A stretch of 64,000 nt of DNA from JAKAXS01 sp965279065 (lineage in GTDB: Bacteria > Pseudomonadota > Alphaproteobacteria > Rhizobiales > Hyphomicrobiaceae), in contig OZ257134.1 of assembly GCA_965279065.1 (NCBI GenBank), positions 3,658,001 through 3,722,000 on the forward strand, read 5' to 3'. Shown one piece after another: positions 1 to 8,071 of this stretch. A model generated the notes under the pieces. The model saw nothing but the letters and a program-made list of their open reading frames with translations. It searched no databases and had not been told where the DNA came from. The number at the start of each line of letters is the position of its first letter. Position 1 is the first letter of the stretch. A program made the translations under genes and the position numbers.

Positions 1-267
1 AAGGACAGCCTTCCATCCGCTGCCGTCCGCTTGCGGTTTGGCTGATGGATGCTCGGGTCCGACCGCTTCCGGTTCGCCATTCGTGACAGTGGTTTTCCCG
101 GCCGCGCCCTGCGCCTGGGCGAGTTTCAAGCCGCTCTGCACTTGCTTGTCTTGCGCTGCCGCAGCCTCGCGGGTCGCAGCGCTAGCGCTCTGGCTACGGC
201 TTGCCTCGCCCGTCAGCAGGACGCACGCAAGAACGCACGACAGCGAAATGCCTGATATCCGTCCCAT
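1..267 (-). CDS. Secreted protein of unknown function, N-terminal part (runs off left edge)
   Basis: An open frame of 89 codons starts at an ATG at 265-267 and runs leftward off the window without a stop. A purine-rich ribosome site (AGAGGGGG) lies just upstream. The protein begins MGRISG followed by a hydrophobic stretch (about residues 6-20), which looks like a signal peptide, then an Ala/Gln/Lys/Pro-rich low-complexity segment. I do not recognise a family from this fragment. It is divergent from the redox cluster that starts at 663, so the two may share the intervening control region. Confidence 0.6.
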   Translation of the reverse strand, partial: MGRISGISLSCVLACVLLTGEASRSQSASAATREAAAAQDKQVQSGLKLAQAQGAAGKTTVTNGEPEAVGPEHPSAKPQADGSGWKAVL

Positions 268-662
268 CGGGCCCCCTCTTCAGAGCGGTCCCTCCCCGAT
301 GCATATCATTCGCGAAAAATGGTCCCCCGACCGTTTCGCGATTGATGATCGAATATCGATGCGAATAAAGACCACCGTATGGCCACGCCTTAGCGAAAAG
401 ATGACGATGGCAAATGCCGTAAAAATTCGCGGCTGTTGCGCGGAGAATGTTCGGAATAGAAAGTTAGAAATAGGCCAATTTGCCCAACGACGCGTGTATC
501 CGCAGCGACCTCGCTGATTTATCTCGCATAATCATTTGCGGAGAATAATGCATTTCGGGCAATCACCCTCTCGCCAGATTGTTTTGCTCTTTTCGCCCGA
601 TTGTCGCCGTAAAACAGACCGTGTTTGCGACCGATCCTTGTCACGGGCATTCAGGATCACCA
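268..662. other. Divergent intergenic region, no gene seen
   Basis: About 395 bases lie between the leftward secreted-protein gene and the rightward reductase gene. The stretch is richer in A and T than its surroundings and contains short partial palindromes around GAATATCGATGCGAAT near 350-366. It probably holds the divergent promoters. I see no convincing -35/-10 pair, RNA gene or coding frame; the frames that cross it have no ribosome site and no recognisable product. Confidence 0.4.
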
Positions 663-1784
663 ATGGCGCGAAATCACCAGATCACGATCGATGGTCAGAA
701 ATTTCTCGCCCCTCGTGGGCAGTTACTGCTGGACGCTGCCCTGAGCAACGGCATCGAACTGCCATATGACTGTCGCGCCGGCCACTGCGGCACCTGCTGC
801 GTGCGCCTGGTATCCGGCGAAGTGCAGGGTGGACAAGGAGCCGAGCCGGGCATCGTTCACGCCTGTCAGTGCCGGATCGTCGGCCAGGCGGTGATCGAGC
901 GAAGCCAACCGACCGGCATTCTCACCGTCGACGGCGTGCTCAGCTCATTGCGTCCCCTATCGCCGGACGTGATGGAAGTCGGCATCAAGACGAGTAGGCC
1001 ACTGCCCTATCACGCGGGGCAATATGCGCATTTGCGCTTCAACGGCTATCCGAGCCGTCCCTTCAGCATCACCCATCCCCTGCGCGGCAACCCGAGTAGC
1101 CGCTCAGTCTGGTTCCATGTCGGCCGCACGAAGGGGGGACGTGTCACCTCGTCGCTCGGCAAGCGCATCAAGTTGGGCCATCGCGTAAAGCTGACCGGGC
1201 CCTACGGCTCGGCGCACTTCCGGCCCAATCTAGACAGCCGGCTGATCCTCGTCGCCACAGGTACGGGCTTTGCGCCGATCTGGTCCATCGCCGCCGCCGC
1301 CCTGCGCGAAAATCCGCAACGCCAGATGATGATCATCGCCGGCGGCCGCACCATCGAGTCGCTCTATATGGCCCCCGCGCTTGAGCGACTGGCCCGCTTC
1401 CCCAACGTCGTCGTCGTCCCTGTCTGCAGCACACCGCAGAGCTACACTACGGTCGTGAAGCCGGGCCGGCCGACCGATTATCTGCCGCATATGTTGCCGA
1501 CCGATGTGCTTTACGCCTGCGGCGCGCCGGGGATGGTCGATTCAATCAAGTCGATCGCGGCGCGCAACAGCGCGGTCTGTTATGCCGACCCTTTCCTGCC
1601 GACCACCGATGACACCATCGAGCAAAGCGTTCTGACCCGCGCGATGGGTTGGCTCGCTGGCCTTACCGGACGGCAGGTGGACCGGATCGCTCTCGACCGC
1701 CGCCGCAACCGCCGCGAGCCGCCGATGCACGGATCCCGGATGGCCAACTCGGGGGTGAAAGATCATCGTCCGCAAAGCCCATAG
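663..1784 (+). CDS. 2Fe-2S ferredoxin/FAD-dependent NAD(P)H oxidoreductase
   Basis: A 373-residue protein with an N-terminal plant-type 2Fe-2S domain and a C-terminal ferredoxin-NADP reductase module. The cluster ligands fit C37, C42, C45 and C68 (CRAGHCGTC, then HACQC). The flavin-binding RPFSIT motif and the nucleotide-binding GTGFAPIWS motif follow, with CGAPGM near the C-terminus. This is the architecture of reductase subunits of oxygenases and related electron-transfer flavoproteins: NAD(P)H to FAD to 2Fe-2S to a partner. I chose the ATG at 663, preceded by AGGA; a longer frame begins at 579 but adds no conserved sequence. It leads a run of cytochrome genes and no oxygenase is visible, so its partner may be one of those cytochromes (inference). 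Confidence 0.8.
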   Translation: MARNHQITIDGQKFLAPRGQLLLDAALSNGIELPYDCRAGHCGTCCVRLVSGEVQGGQGAEPGIVHACQCRIVGQAVIERSQPTGILTVDGVLSSLRPLSPDVMEVGIKTSRPLPYHAGQYAHLRFNGYPSRPFSITHPLRGNPSSRSVWFHVGRTKGGRVTSSLGKRIKLGHRVKLTGPYGSAHFRPNLDSRLILVATGTGFAPIWSIAAAALRENPQRQMMIIAGGRTIESLYMAPALERLARFPNVVVVPVCSTPQSYTTVVKPGRPTDYLPHMLPTDVLYACGAPGMVDSIKSIAARNSAVCYADPFLPTTDDTIEQSVLTRAMGWLAGLTGRQVDRIALDRRRNRREPPMHGSRMANSGVKDHRPQSP

Positions 1785-1830
1785 CGTTCGGTCGACCACA
1801 TCGAGCCGCCGGACGCCACTGCGGTCGACC

Positions 1831-2829
1831 GTGCTTCGCCTCTCCGGCTTGCTGATGATCTTCGGCTTTGCCGTCAGCGGAACGGTTGCGTCCGATCCGG
1901 CCAAGATGGTTGGCCCGAATGCCTGTGCCGAATGCCACAAGCAAGAGACCGAGGCCTGGAAGGGCCAGCATCATTTCAAGACCTTCCGCGACATGCCGCG
2001 CAAAACCGAAGCAGATCAGATCGCGAAAAAATTGGGAGTGCGGCGCATCAAGCAGGAAAGTCTGTGCCTGACGTGCCATTTCACCGTGCAGCAGAAGGAC
2101 GGCAAGCCGGAACCGATCGCGGGCATCTCCTGCGAGTCCTGCCATGGCGCCGGTCAAGATTGGATCAAGGTCCACAGCGGCTACAGCGGCAAGAAGGCCG
2201 ACACCGAGAGCAAGGCCGAGGAGGAGGCGCGATGGAAGCTTGCCGAATCCAAGGGGATGATCAGGCGCCATTCGGTCTACCAGCTGGCGAAGAACTGCCT
2301 GGGCTGCCACGTCGTGCCGCAAGAGGATCTCGTGAACAAGGGAGGCCACAAGGCCGGTAGCCTATTCGAATTGATGTCCTGGTCGCAGGGAGAGGTGCTT
2401 CACAACACCTGGTATTCCAAGGGCAAGGACAACGTCGTCGCGGACGCTCCGCGCAAGCGTATGCTGTATCTGGTCGGTCTCGGCGTCGAGCTTGAGACGG
2501 GATTGCGCGCGGTCGGAAAAGCCACCGTGAGAAAAGCCTACGCTTTCGAAATGGCCAAACGCGTTGACCGGGCGCGCAAGCAGCTCGCCGTCGTCGCGAA
2601 AGCCGTGCCGAGCGTGCCGGAGATCGCCAAGGTGGTCGAGCTTTCCCATTCGGCGAGGCTGAAGCTGAACAACGAACGCGCCCTGACGGCCGCCGCCGAT
2701 GGCATCTCCAAGCTGCTCGAGGCCATCTCCGAGAAGTACGACGGCACAACCATGGCCGGTCTGGACGGCCTGCTCCCCGGACCAGACAAATTCAAGGGCA
2801 CGGCGAGGAAAGCCGGCGCGGTCAATTGA
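1831..2829 (+). CDS. Tetraheme cytochrome c (c554-like), exported
   Basis: A 332-residue protein with a short N-terminal hydrophobic export signal and four CxxCH heme-attachment motifs at about residues 32-36 (CAECH), 79-83 (CLTCH), 101-105 (CESCH) and 156-160 (CLGCH). The spacing and the His-rich sequence after the first motif resemble the cytochrome c554 family of periplasmic multiheme carriers. The C-terminal half has no heme motif and is largely helical, with many Lys and Ala. The start is a GTG at 1831; an ATG at 1855 within the signal is possible. It lies 46 bases after the reductase gene and about 90 bases before the cytochrome b-like gene on the same strand, so the genes are probably co-transcribed. 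Confidence 0.8.
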   Translation: MLRLSGLLMIFGFAVSGTVASDPAKMVGPNACAECHKQETEAWKGQHHFKTFRDMPRKTEADQIAKKLGVRRIKQESLCLTCHFTVQQKDGKPEPIAGISCESCHGAGQDWIKVHSGYSGKKADTESKAEEEARWKLAESKGMIRRHSVYQLAKNCLGCHVVPQEDLVNKGGHKAGSLFELMSWSQGEVLHNTWYSKGKDNVVADAPRKRMLYLVGLGVELETGLRAVGKATVRKAYAFEMAKRVDRARKQLAVVAKAVPSVPEIAKVVELSHSARLKLNNERALTAAADGISKLLEAISEKYDGTTMAGLDGLLPGPDKFKGTARKAGAVN

Positions 2830-2921
2830 TCCTGGCCGCACGGCTGCAACAACGATAGCGACGACGGGAACGGGACCCATGGGGAAAGTACCACGGTAAT
2901 GGGCAAACCTTGGGGGACGCC

Positions 2922-3818
2922 GTGAGATCGCGCCCGGCTGACACCTCGATTGGCGCACGCCGTCTGGGCTTGGCGCGATATCTCATCGGCCTGACAGGCC
3001 CAGGCCTCTTGATTGCAGCCCTTTCCGGCGGCCTGTTCTGGCTCGTCTGGATCTATGGCAGTGGCCTGCGCGACCCCCGCTATCTCGACGGCTGGGTGCT
3101 GGTGGGCGGCATGAGTTTGCAACTCGGTTTCCACATCGCCGTCAAAACGGCTCGCCTCTCGCCGAAATCCGCCATGCGCTGGCGCAAGATCCATATCTTT
3201 ATCGGCTATCTGTTGATTGCCACCTTCGCCTCGCATTCGGATTTCTCGTTGCCGGATACCGGCTTCGAGTGGGCACTATGGCTCGCCTTCGTGTTCGTGG
3301 CACTGAGCGGCATTTTCGGCACCTATCTCGCCTGGTCCTTGCAGGCCAAACGCGGAATTGATGAGAGCGTCGGCTACGATCGCATCCCGGCTCGACGCGT
3401 CGAACTGGCGCGGGACGTCCACGCCGCCGTTACTCAAACCGGTGCCGCGACCGCGGCTATCGCCCTGCCGGCGCAGCCTTATGACGCCTGGATCATGGAC
3501 CTCTACACGACCCACCTGCGTGATTTCTTCCAGGGGCAGCGCAATTTCACCGCCCATCTCATGGGCTCACAGCGCCCGCTCAAATTTCTGATCGGCGAAA
3601 TCGACAGTCTTTCACGCTTCGTCGACCAGCAGAGCGAGGAGAAGCTTGTCGCCATCAAGAACCTGGTGGTGGAGAAAGACCGGCTAGATTTTGCGCGCGT
3701 CTATCTCGGGCTCACCAAGGGGTGGCTCTTCGTCCATGTCCCCGTCACGTATGCGCTGATGGTGCTGACCGTACTGCACGTCATCGTCGTCTATGCCTTT
3801 TCCGCGGGGGCCTGGTGA
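2922..3818 (+). CDS. Cytochrome b-like integral membrane protein
   Basis: A protein of about 298 residues with hydrophobic segments near the N-terminus (starting LIGLTGPGLLIAAL), two or three more in the first half, and one at the C-terminus (TYALMVLTVLHVIVVYAF). Histidines sit inside or at the edge of membrane segments (FHIAVK, KIHIFIGY, ASHSDF, FVHVPV, VLHVIV), as expected of heme b ligands. Between the halves is a soluble stretch of about 130 residues. The GTG at 2922 has GGGGGA a few bases upstream; a TTG at 2910 is the alternative. Its stop overlaps the next start by one base (TGATG), so it is translationally coupled to the decaheme cytochrome. A quinone-to-cytochrome c role is plausible (inference); the exact family was not recognised. 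Confidence 0.65.
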   Translation: MRSRPADTSIGARRLGLARYLIGLTGPGLLIAALSGGLFWLVWIYGSGLRDPRYLDGWVLVGGMSLQLGFHIAVKTARLSPKSAMRWRKIHIFIGYLLIATFASHSDFSLPDTGFEWALWLAFVFVALSGIFGTYLAWSLQAKRGIDESVGYDRIPARRVELARDVHAAVTQTGAATAAIALPAQPYDAWIMDLYTTHLRDFFQGQRNFTAHLMGSQRPLKFLIGEIDSLSRFVDQQSEEKLVAIKNLVVEKDRLDFARVYLGLTKGWLFVHVPVTYALMVLTVLHVIVVYAFSAGAW

Positions 3819-6385
3819 TGTGGTGGCCGGTTCCGGGCTCCCTGCGCGACCGACTGGCGGCACTGCTGGCGCTGGCGACTGTCATCGGCCTGAGCTTGGC
3901 CTTCGCCTTCCACAAGGACCTACGGTTCCTGATGCCGGGACCGCTGTCGAGCGCCCACGGCGCGATCGAGAATTGCAGATCCTGCCACACCAAGAGTGGC
4001 GGCGGCAAACTGAGCTGGCTTCACGGCCTCGTCGCCGGCGATCGCATGGCCGACAGCAAGGCCTGTCTCACCTGTCACAAAATGTCAGACACGGCCTTCA
4101 ACGCTCACGGCGCATCGACCGCGGCACTGGCTGAGAGCACCGAGCGGCTGACGAAAATCGCCGCACAGACCCCTGCCCCGCAGTCGGCCCGCGCCCAGAA
4201 CGTTGTCGCCCCGGCCCGCGATGTGATTACGCGCGGTCTGTTCTGCTCGACTTGCCACCAGGAGCACCAGGGCGTCAATTTCAAGCTGAACAAGATCTCC
4301 AACGAGCAATGCCGCTCGTGCCACGTGGTGAAGTTCGACAGCTTCGACGGCCATCACCCGAAATTCGAAAACTATCCGTTCCAGCGACGCTCACGGATCG
4401 TCTACGATCATGCCGGTCATTTCGATAAGCACTATCCAGAACTGAAAAAGAAGGATCCGGCCAAGCGCATTCCCGATACCTGCGCGAGCTGTCACAACAG
4501 CGGCGACGACAAGCGCGTCATGGCCGTGGCGCCATTCGAGCGCACGTGCTCGGGATGTCATCTCGACCAGATTGTAGGCAAGGAACGGGCGACCGGCCCT
4601 AAGGGCATCGCCTTCCTCACCGTGCCTGGTCTCGATTTGCAAACTCTGAAGACGAAGAACGCTCCGATCGGCGAATGGCCGGATGGTTCCGAGGCCGCGC
4701 TCACTCCGTTCATGAGGGTGATGATCGGCCGGAACGAGCGCGGCCTTGGTCTGCTCAAGACCGTGGACGGCCTGAACCTCCAGGATCTGACGAACGCTAG
4801 CGACAGCCAGATCAAGGCGGTGACGGAGCTTGCTTGGGAGGTCAAGGCGCTGTTCCATGCGCTGATCAAAGGCAAGGCGTCCGACGTGCTGGGCGACCTC
4901 AATGTCGGCGGCGGGGCAAAGCTGAGTGCCAGCCTCGTTGCCGACCTGACCGCGAGCATTCCGCGCGATGTCGTCGTCAGTGCGCAACAGGAGTGGTTGC
5001 CCAACCTCGCTGCGGAAATGGCCAAGCCAAGGGGATCGGCGTCTCTCGAGGGACTGTCTGGTTCGAATGCAAGCCAAGCAGCCCCGAAGCCCAACCCCCG
5101 CACCCCGGGTCCCGACCAAGTTGCGCCCGGCACTGCTGATGCTGCGCACCAGAAGCCCGATGGCGCCAAGAAATCACATTCTGATACCGAGCTGCCTCCT
5201 GCGATGAGAGCAGGAATCAAGTTCGCTGAGAACGCAGCCAAGTCTGAAGCAGCGGCCGGAGATACCTCCGATAAGGGCAACGCCGACGGCGGCGAAGAAC
5301 TCTCCATCGACGACCACGGTGCGACAATCAAGAGGCGCATGCCCCTGCCCAGCGGCACGCCTCGCGCGACGCGCAACAAGAAAAAGGCCGGGCCCGAAGG
5401 CTCCGACAAAAAAGATCGTCCGCCGAGTACAAGGGCCGACCCCGCTAAGGAAGCGCTCAAGACGTCAACCCAGCCAGAAGCCGCGCCAGCAAAAGCCGAT
5501 GCCGCGAACGACTCGGCCACCGGAGCAAAAGAAGCGCCCCCCTCAGGCGGACCGGCTCAGGACACGACGGCCGACCAGTCTGACGATCTCCTTGTCCTCA
5601 CGCCGGACGAGCTTCGCGAGATGAAGGCGGGGCCCGCAAGCGCTGAGAAAACTGCCCGGCCAGAAGACGGTGGGGCAGATAGCGCCGGCGCCGCGTCCAA
5701 AGGCGTGGCGGCCAATGGCCCATCCGGAGCTGACGCAAACACTCCAGCCGCCTCCCCCGGAACCCCAAACACCGCGACGGCGGCCTCACAGGCCAGGGCA
5801 GCACCCGTCGTCAGCATCGGCAGTGATGTCGATCCCGAGAGCTGGGCCGAGTATGGCGGCTGGTACCGGCAGGACTTCGCGATTTTCTATCGTCCGACGG
5901 GCCACAAGGACAAATTCGCCTACTCGTGGCTGTTTTTGACAGGTCCCCAAGCGCCGAAGGATGACAAGAGCCCGGCAGCGGCGGTGTTCGCAGCGCTGAC
6001 CCACAAGGACGCGCAGGGGTCATGCACGAAGTGCCACAGCATCGATGACCTCCCGGGCAAGGGCCGGCTGGTCAATTTCTCCCCAATTTCAATCGAGAGT
6101 AAGAAGGGAAGCTTCACGAAATTTGTCCATGAGCCGCACTTCGGCATCATGGAGAATCGCGGTTGTCTGACCTGCCACAGCCTCGCAAAGGATCGCCCCT
6201 ATCTGAAGACCTACGAGCAGGGTAATCCGCAGAACGCCGTCTCGAACTTCGCAGAGGTAAAAAAGGACCTCTGCCAGAGCTGCCACACCAGCAGCATGGC
6301 CCGTCAAGACTGCCTCCTCTGCCACAATTATCATGTGAATGGCGCGATCACGCCAATCATGAACACGAGGCTCCCGATCCAGTAG
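3818..6385 (+). CDS. Decaheme cytochrome c with long low-complexity linker
   Basis: An 855-residue protein. An N-terminal hydrophobic segment (about residues 12-31) anchors or exports it. Ten CxxCH motifs are visible in two groups. Six lie in the first third (CRSCH, CLTCH, CSTCH, CRSCH, CASCH, CSGCH, from residue 53), and four near the C-terminus (CTKCH, CLTCH, CQSCH, CLLCH). Between them lies a region without hemes, the later part of which (roughly residues 430-680) is rich in Ala, Pro, Lys, Asp and Ser and looks disordered. The ATG at 3818 overlaps the stop of the preceding gene. The two-cluster arrangement suggests two heme modules joined by a flexible tether, probably in the periplasm. 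No outer-membrane porin partner is seen within the window. Confidence 0.8.
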   Translation: MWWPVPGSLRDRLAALLALATVIGLSLAFAFHKDLRFLMPGPLSSAHGAIENCRSCHTKSGGGKLSWLHGLVAGDRMADSKACLTCHKMSDTAFNAHGASTAALAESTERLTKIAAQTPAPQSARAQNVVAPARDVITRGLFCSTCHQEHQGVNFKLNKISNEQCRSCHVVKFDSFDGHHPKFENYPFQRRSRIVYDHAGHFDKHYPELKKKDPAKRIPDTCASCHNSGDDKRVMAVAPFERTCSGCHLDQIVGKERATGPKGIAFLTVPGLDLQTLKTKNAPIGEWPDGSEAALTPFMRVMIGRNERGLGLLKTVDGLNLQDLTNASDSQIKAVTELAWEVKALFHALIKGKASDVLGDLNVGGGAKLSASLVADLTASIPRDVVVSAQQEWLPNLAAEMAKPRGSASLEGLSGSNASQAAPKPNPRTPGPDQVAPGTADAAHQKPDGAKKSHSDTELPPAMRAGIKFAENAAKSEAAAGDTSDKGNADGGEELSIDDHGATIKRRMPLPSGTPRATRNKKKAGPEGSDKKDRPPSTRADPAKEALKTSTQPEAAPAKADAANDSATGAKEAPPSGGPAQDTTADQSDDLLVLTPDELREMKAGPASAEKTARPEDGGADSAGAASKGVAANGPSGADANTPAASPGTPNTATAASQARAAPVVSIGSDVDPESWAEYGGWYRQDFAIFYRPTGHKDKFAYSWLFLTGPQAPKDDKSPAAAVFAALTHKDAQGSCTKCHSIDDLPGKGRLVNFSPISIESKKGSFTKFVHEPHFGIMENRGCLTCHSLAKDRPYLKTYEQGNPQNAVSNFAEVKKDLCQSCHTSSMARQDCLLCHNYHVNGAITPIMNTRLPIQ

Positions 6386-6488
6386 AGCTCCCCGACCGAC
6401 CGCCGCCGGCCATTGCCACCGTTCAGCCTTGACGGCGGGCGATAAGCGCGCTTGTTGCCGCCGACATCGCAATTCCGAAGGCTGACGT

Positions 6489-7994
6489 ATGCGCTATCCC
6501 CTTCTCTTGGCCGCCACCGCATTGATTGCCTTTCCACAATCGGGCGCAGTGTTTGCCCAGGGCATCGAGTTCGGACCACGCGAGGAGCGGTCCAAGGCCC
6601 AGCGTCGCGCGCCGAAGCCGATACCGGCACCGCCGATTGGCGCCGAGCAGGACGCCGCAGCCGTGACCACCGTGCCGCCCCTGCGTCAGGCTCCTCCCGC
6701 CGCGCAGCCAAGTCCCGGCCAGGCGCCGCCGCCGGCCGCCGTCATTCCCGATGCCGCCCCGGAGCAGCCGAAAGTGACCCCCGCGGCCGTCCCGCCGGTC
6801 CGCGCCCCGCAGGCCACCGACACCGCAGCTTTGCCGCCGCCGCCCGCGCCCGCCAACTGCAAGAACACCGGCAATTTCAACGGCTGGCTCTCCCAGTTCC
6901 GCCAGGAGGCCTCGGCCGCCGGCATCTCGTCGCGGACCATCCATCAGGCTCTGGACGGCATGTCGCTTGATGGCGGCATCATCGCCCGCGATCGCAAGCA
7001 GGGCATTTTCGCCATCAGCTTCCTGGAATTCTCCGCCCGGCTCGCAACGCCGGCGCGCGTGAAGAATGGCCGCGCCCAGATCGCCCACAACGCCGCCACC
7101 TTCGATCGCGTGGCACAAGAGTTTGGCGTGCCTGCCTCGGTCATCACCGGCTTCTGGGCGCTGGAAAGCGACTTCGGCGTCGGCATGGGCAAGCTGCCGA
7201 TCCTGCGCTCGCTGGCGACGCTTGCCTACGACTGCCGTCGCGGTCCGATGTTTCGCGCCGAGCTGTTGGCCGCCCTCCAGATCATCGACCGCGGCGACAT
7301 GGGCCCGGAAGACATGATCGGCTCATGGGCCGGCGAGTTGGGGCAGACGCAGTTCCTGCCAACGCGCTACCTCGAGCATGCGATCGATTATGACGGCGAC
7401 AAGCGCCCCGACGTCTTTCGCTCCTCCGCCGACATCATCGGCTCGACCGCCAACTACATGACCCATCTTGGCTGGCGTAAGGGTGAGCCGTGGCTGCAGG
7501 AGGTGCGCGTTCCTGCCGAATTGCCCTGGCAGGAAGCCGATCTCTCCATCAAACATCCCGTCTCCAAGTGGACGGCATGGGGCGTAACGGCTGCCGACGG
7601 CAGCGCACTTGCTCACGAAGGCGACCTGCCCGCTTCACTCATGTTGCCGATGGGACGGTTTGGTCCCGCGTTCCTGGCCTACCAGAATTTCGACGTCTAT
7701 CTGAAGTGGAACCAGTCGCTCAACTACGCCATCACTGCCGCCTACCTGGCCACGCGCATCGATGGCGCCCCGCCGATGCAGCCCGGCCGCAAGGGCATCC
7801 CGGTGCTTGATGCCGAAAGCGCCAAGGAAGTGCAGAAGCGGTTGACCGATCGCGGTTTCGACGTTGGCGAAATCGACGGCAAGATCGGCTTGAAGACACG
7901 CCAGGCCATCAAGGCCATGCAACAGAAGTACGGCTTGCCTGCCGACAGCTATCCCACGCCGGAGCTATTGACCGCCTTGCGCGATCGCAACTGA
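6489..7994 (+). CDS. Lytic murein transglycosylase, MltB type, with peptidoglycan-binding domain
   Basis: A 501-residue exported enzyme that cleaves the glycan strand of peptidoglycan. It has a signal peptide (about residues 1-24, ending SGAVFAQG) and a Pro/Ala-rich linker up to about residue 120. An SLT_2/MltB catalytic domain follows, with the catalytic glutamate in FWALESDFG and the family sequences GSWAGELGQTQFLP and YDGDKRPD. The C-terminal 65 residues form a PG_binding_1 repeat (KEVQKRLTDRGFDVGEIDGKIG). The length is typical for alphaproteobacterial members of this family. It is followed by a strong bidirectional terminator. Confidence 0.9.
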   Translation: MRYPLLLAATALIAFPQSGAVFAQGIEFGPREERSKAQRRAPKPIPAPPIGAEQDAAAVTTVPPLRQAPPAAQPSPGQAPPPAAVIPDAAPEQPKVTPAAVPPVRAPQATDTAALPPPPAPANCKNTGNFNGWLSQFRQEASAAGISSRTIHQALDGMSLDGGIIARDRKQGIFAISFLEFSARLATPARVKNGRAQIAHNAATFDRVAQEFGVPASVITGFWALESDFGVGMGKLPILRSLATLAYDCRRGPMFRAELLAALQIIDRGDMGPEDMIGSWAGELGQTQFLPTRYLEHAIDYDGDKRPDVFRSSADIIGSTANYMTHLGWRKGEPWLQEVRVPAELPWQEADLSIKHPVSKWTAWGVTAADGSALAHEGDLPASLMLPMGRFGPAFLAYQNFDVYLKWNQSLNYAITAAYLATRIDGAPPMQPGRKGIPVLDAESAKEVQKRLTDRGFDVGEIDGKIGLKTRQAIKAMQQKYGLPADSYPTPELLTALRDRN

Positions 7995-8025
7995 CACAAC
8001 GCCAGCATTGCTGTCGCCACGAAAA

Positions 8026-8056
8026 ACGCCCGCCGGCTGGATCAGCCGGCGGGCGT
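8026..8056. terminator. Bidirectional hairpin terminator
   Basis: A perfect 13-bp inverted repeat (ACGCCCGCCGGCT and its complement) with a short loop sits between the convergent transglycosylase and phosphate-transporter genes. AAAAA precedes it, and a T-containing stretch follows on the plus strand, so it can act in both directions. Confidence 0.75.
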
Positions 8057-8071
8057 CGCTTTGTGTTGAAC

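Noticed and set aside
38..517. 159-codon plus-strand frame at the left edge
   Set aside because: It is opposite a secreted-protein frame with a good start and ribosome site on the minus strand.
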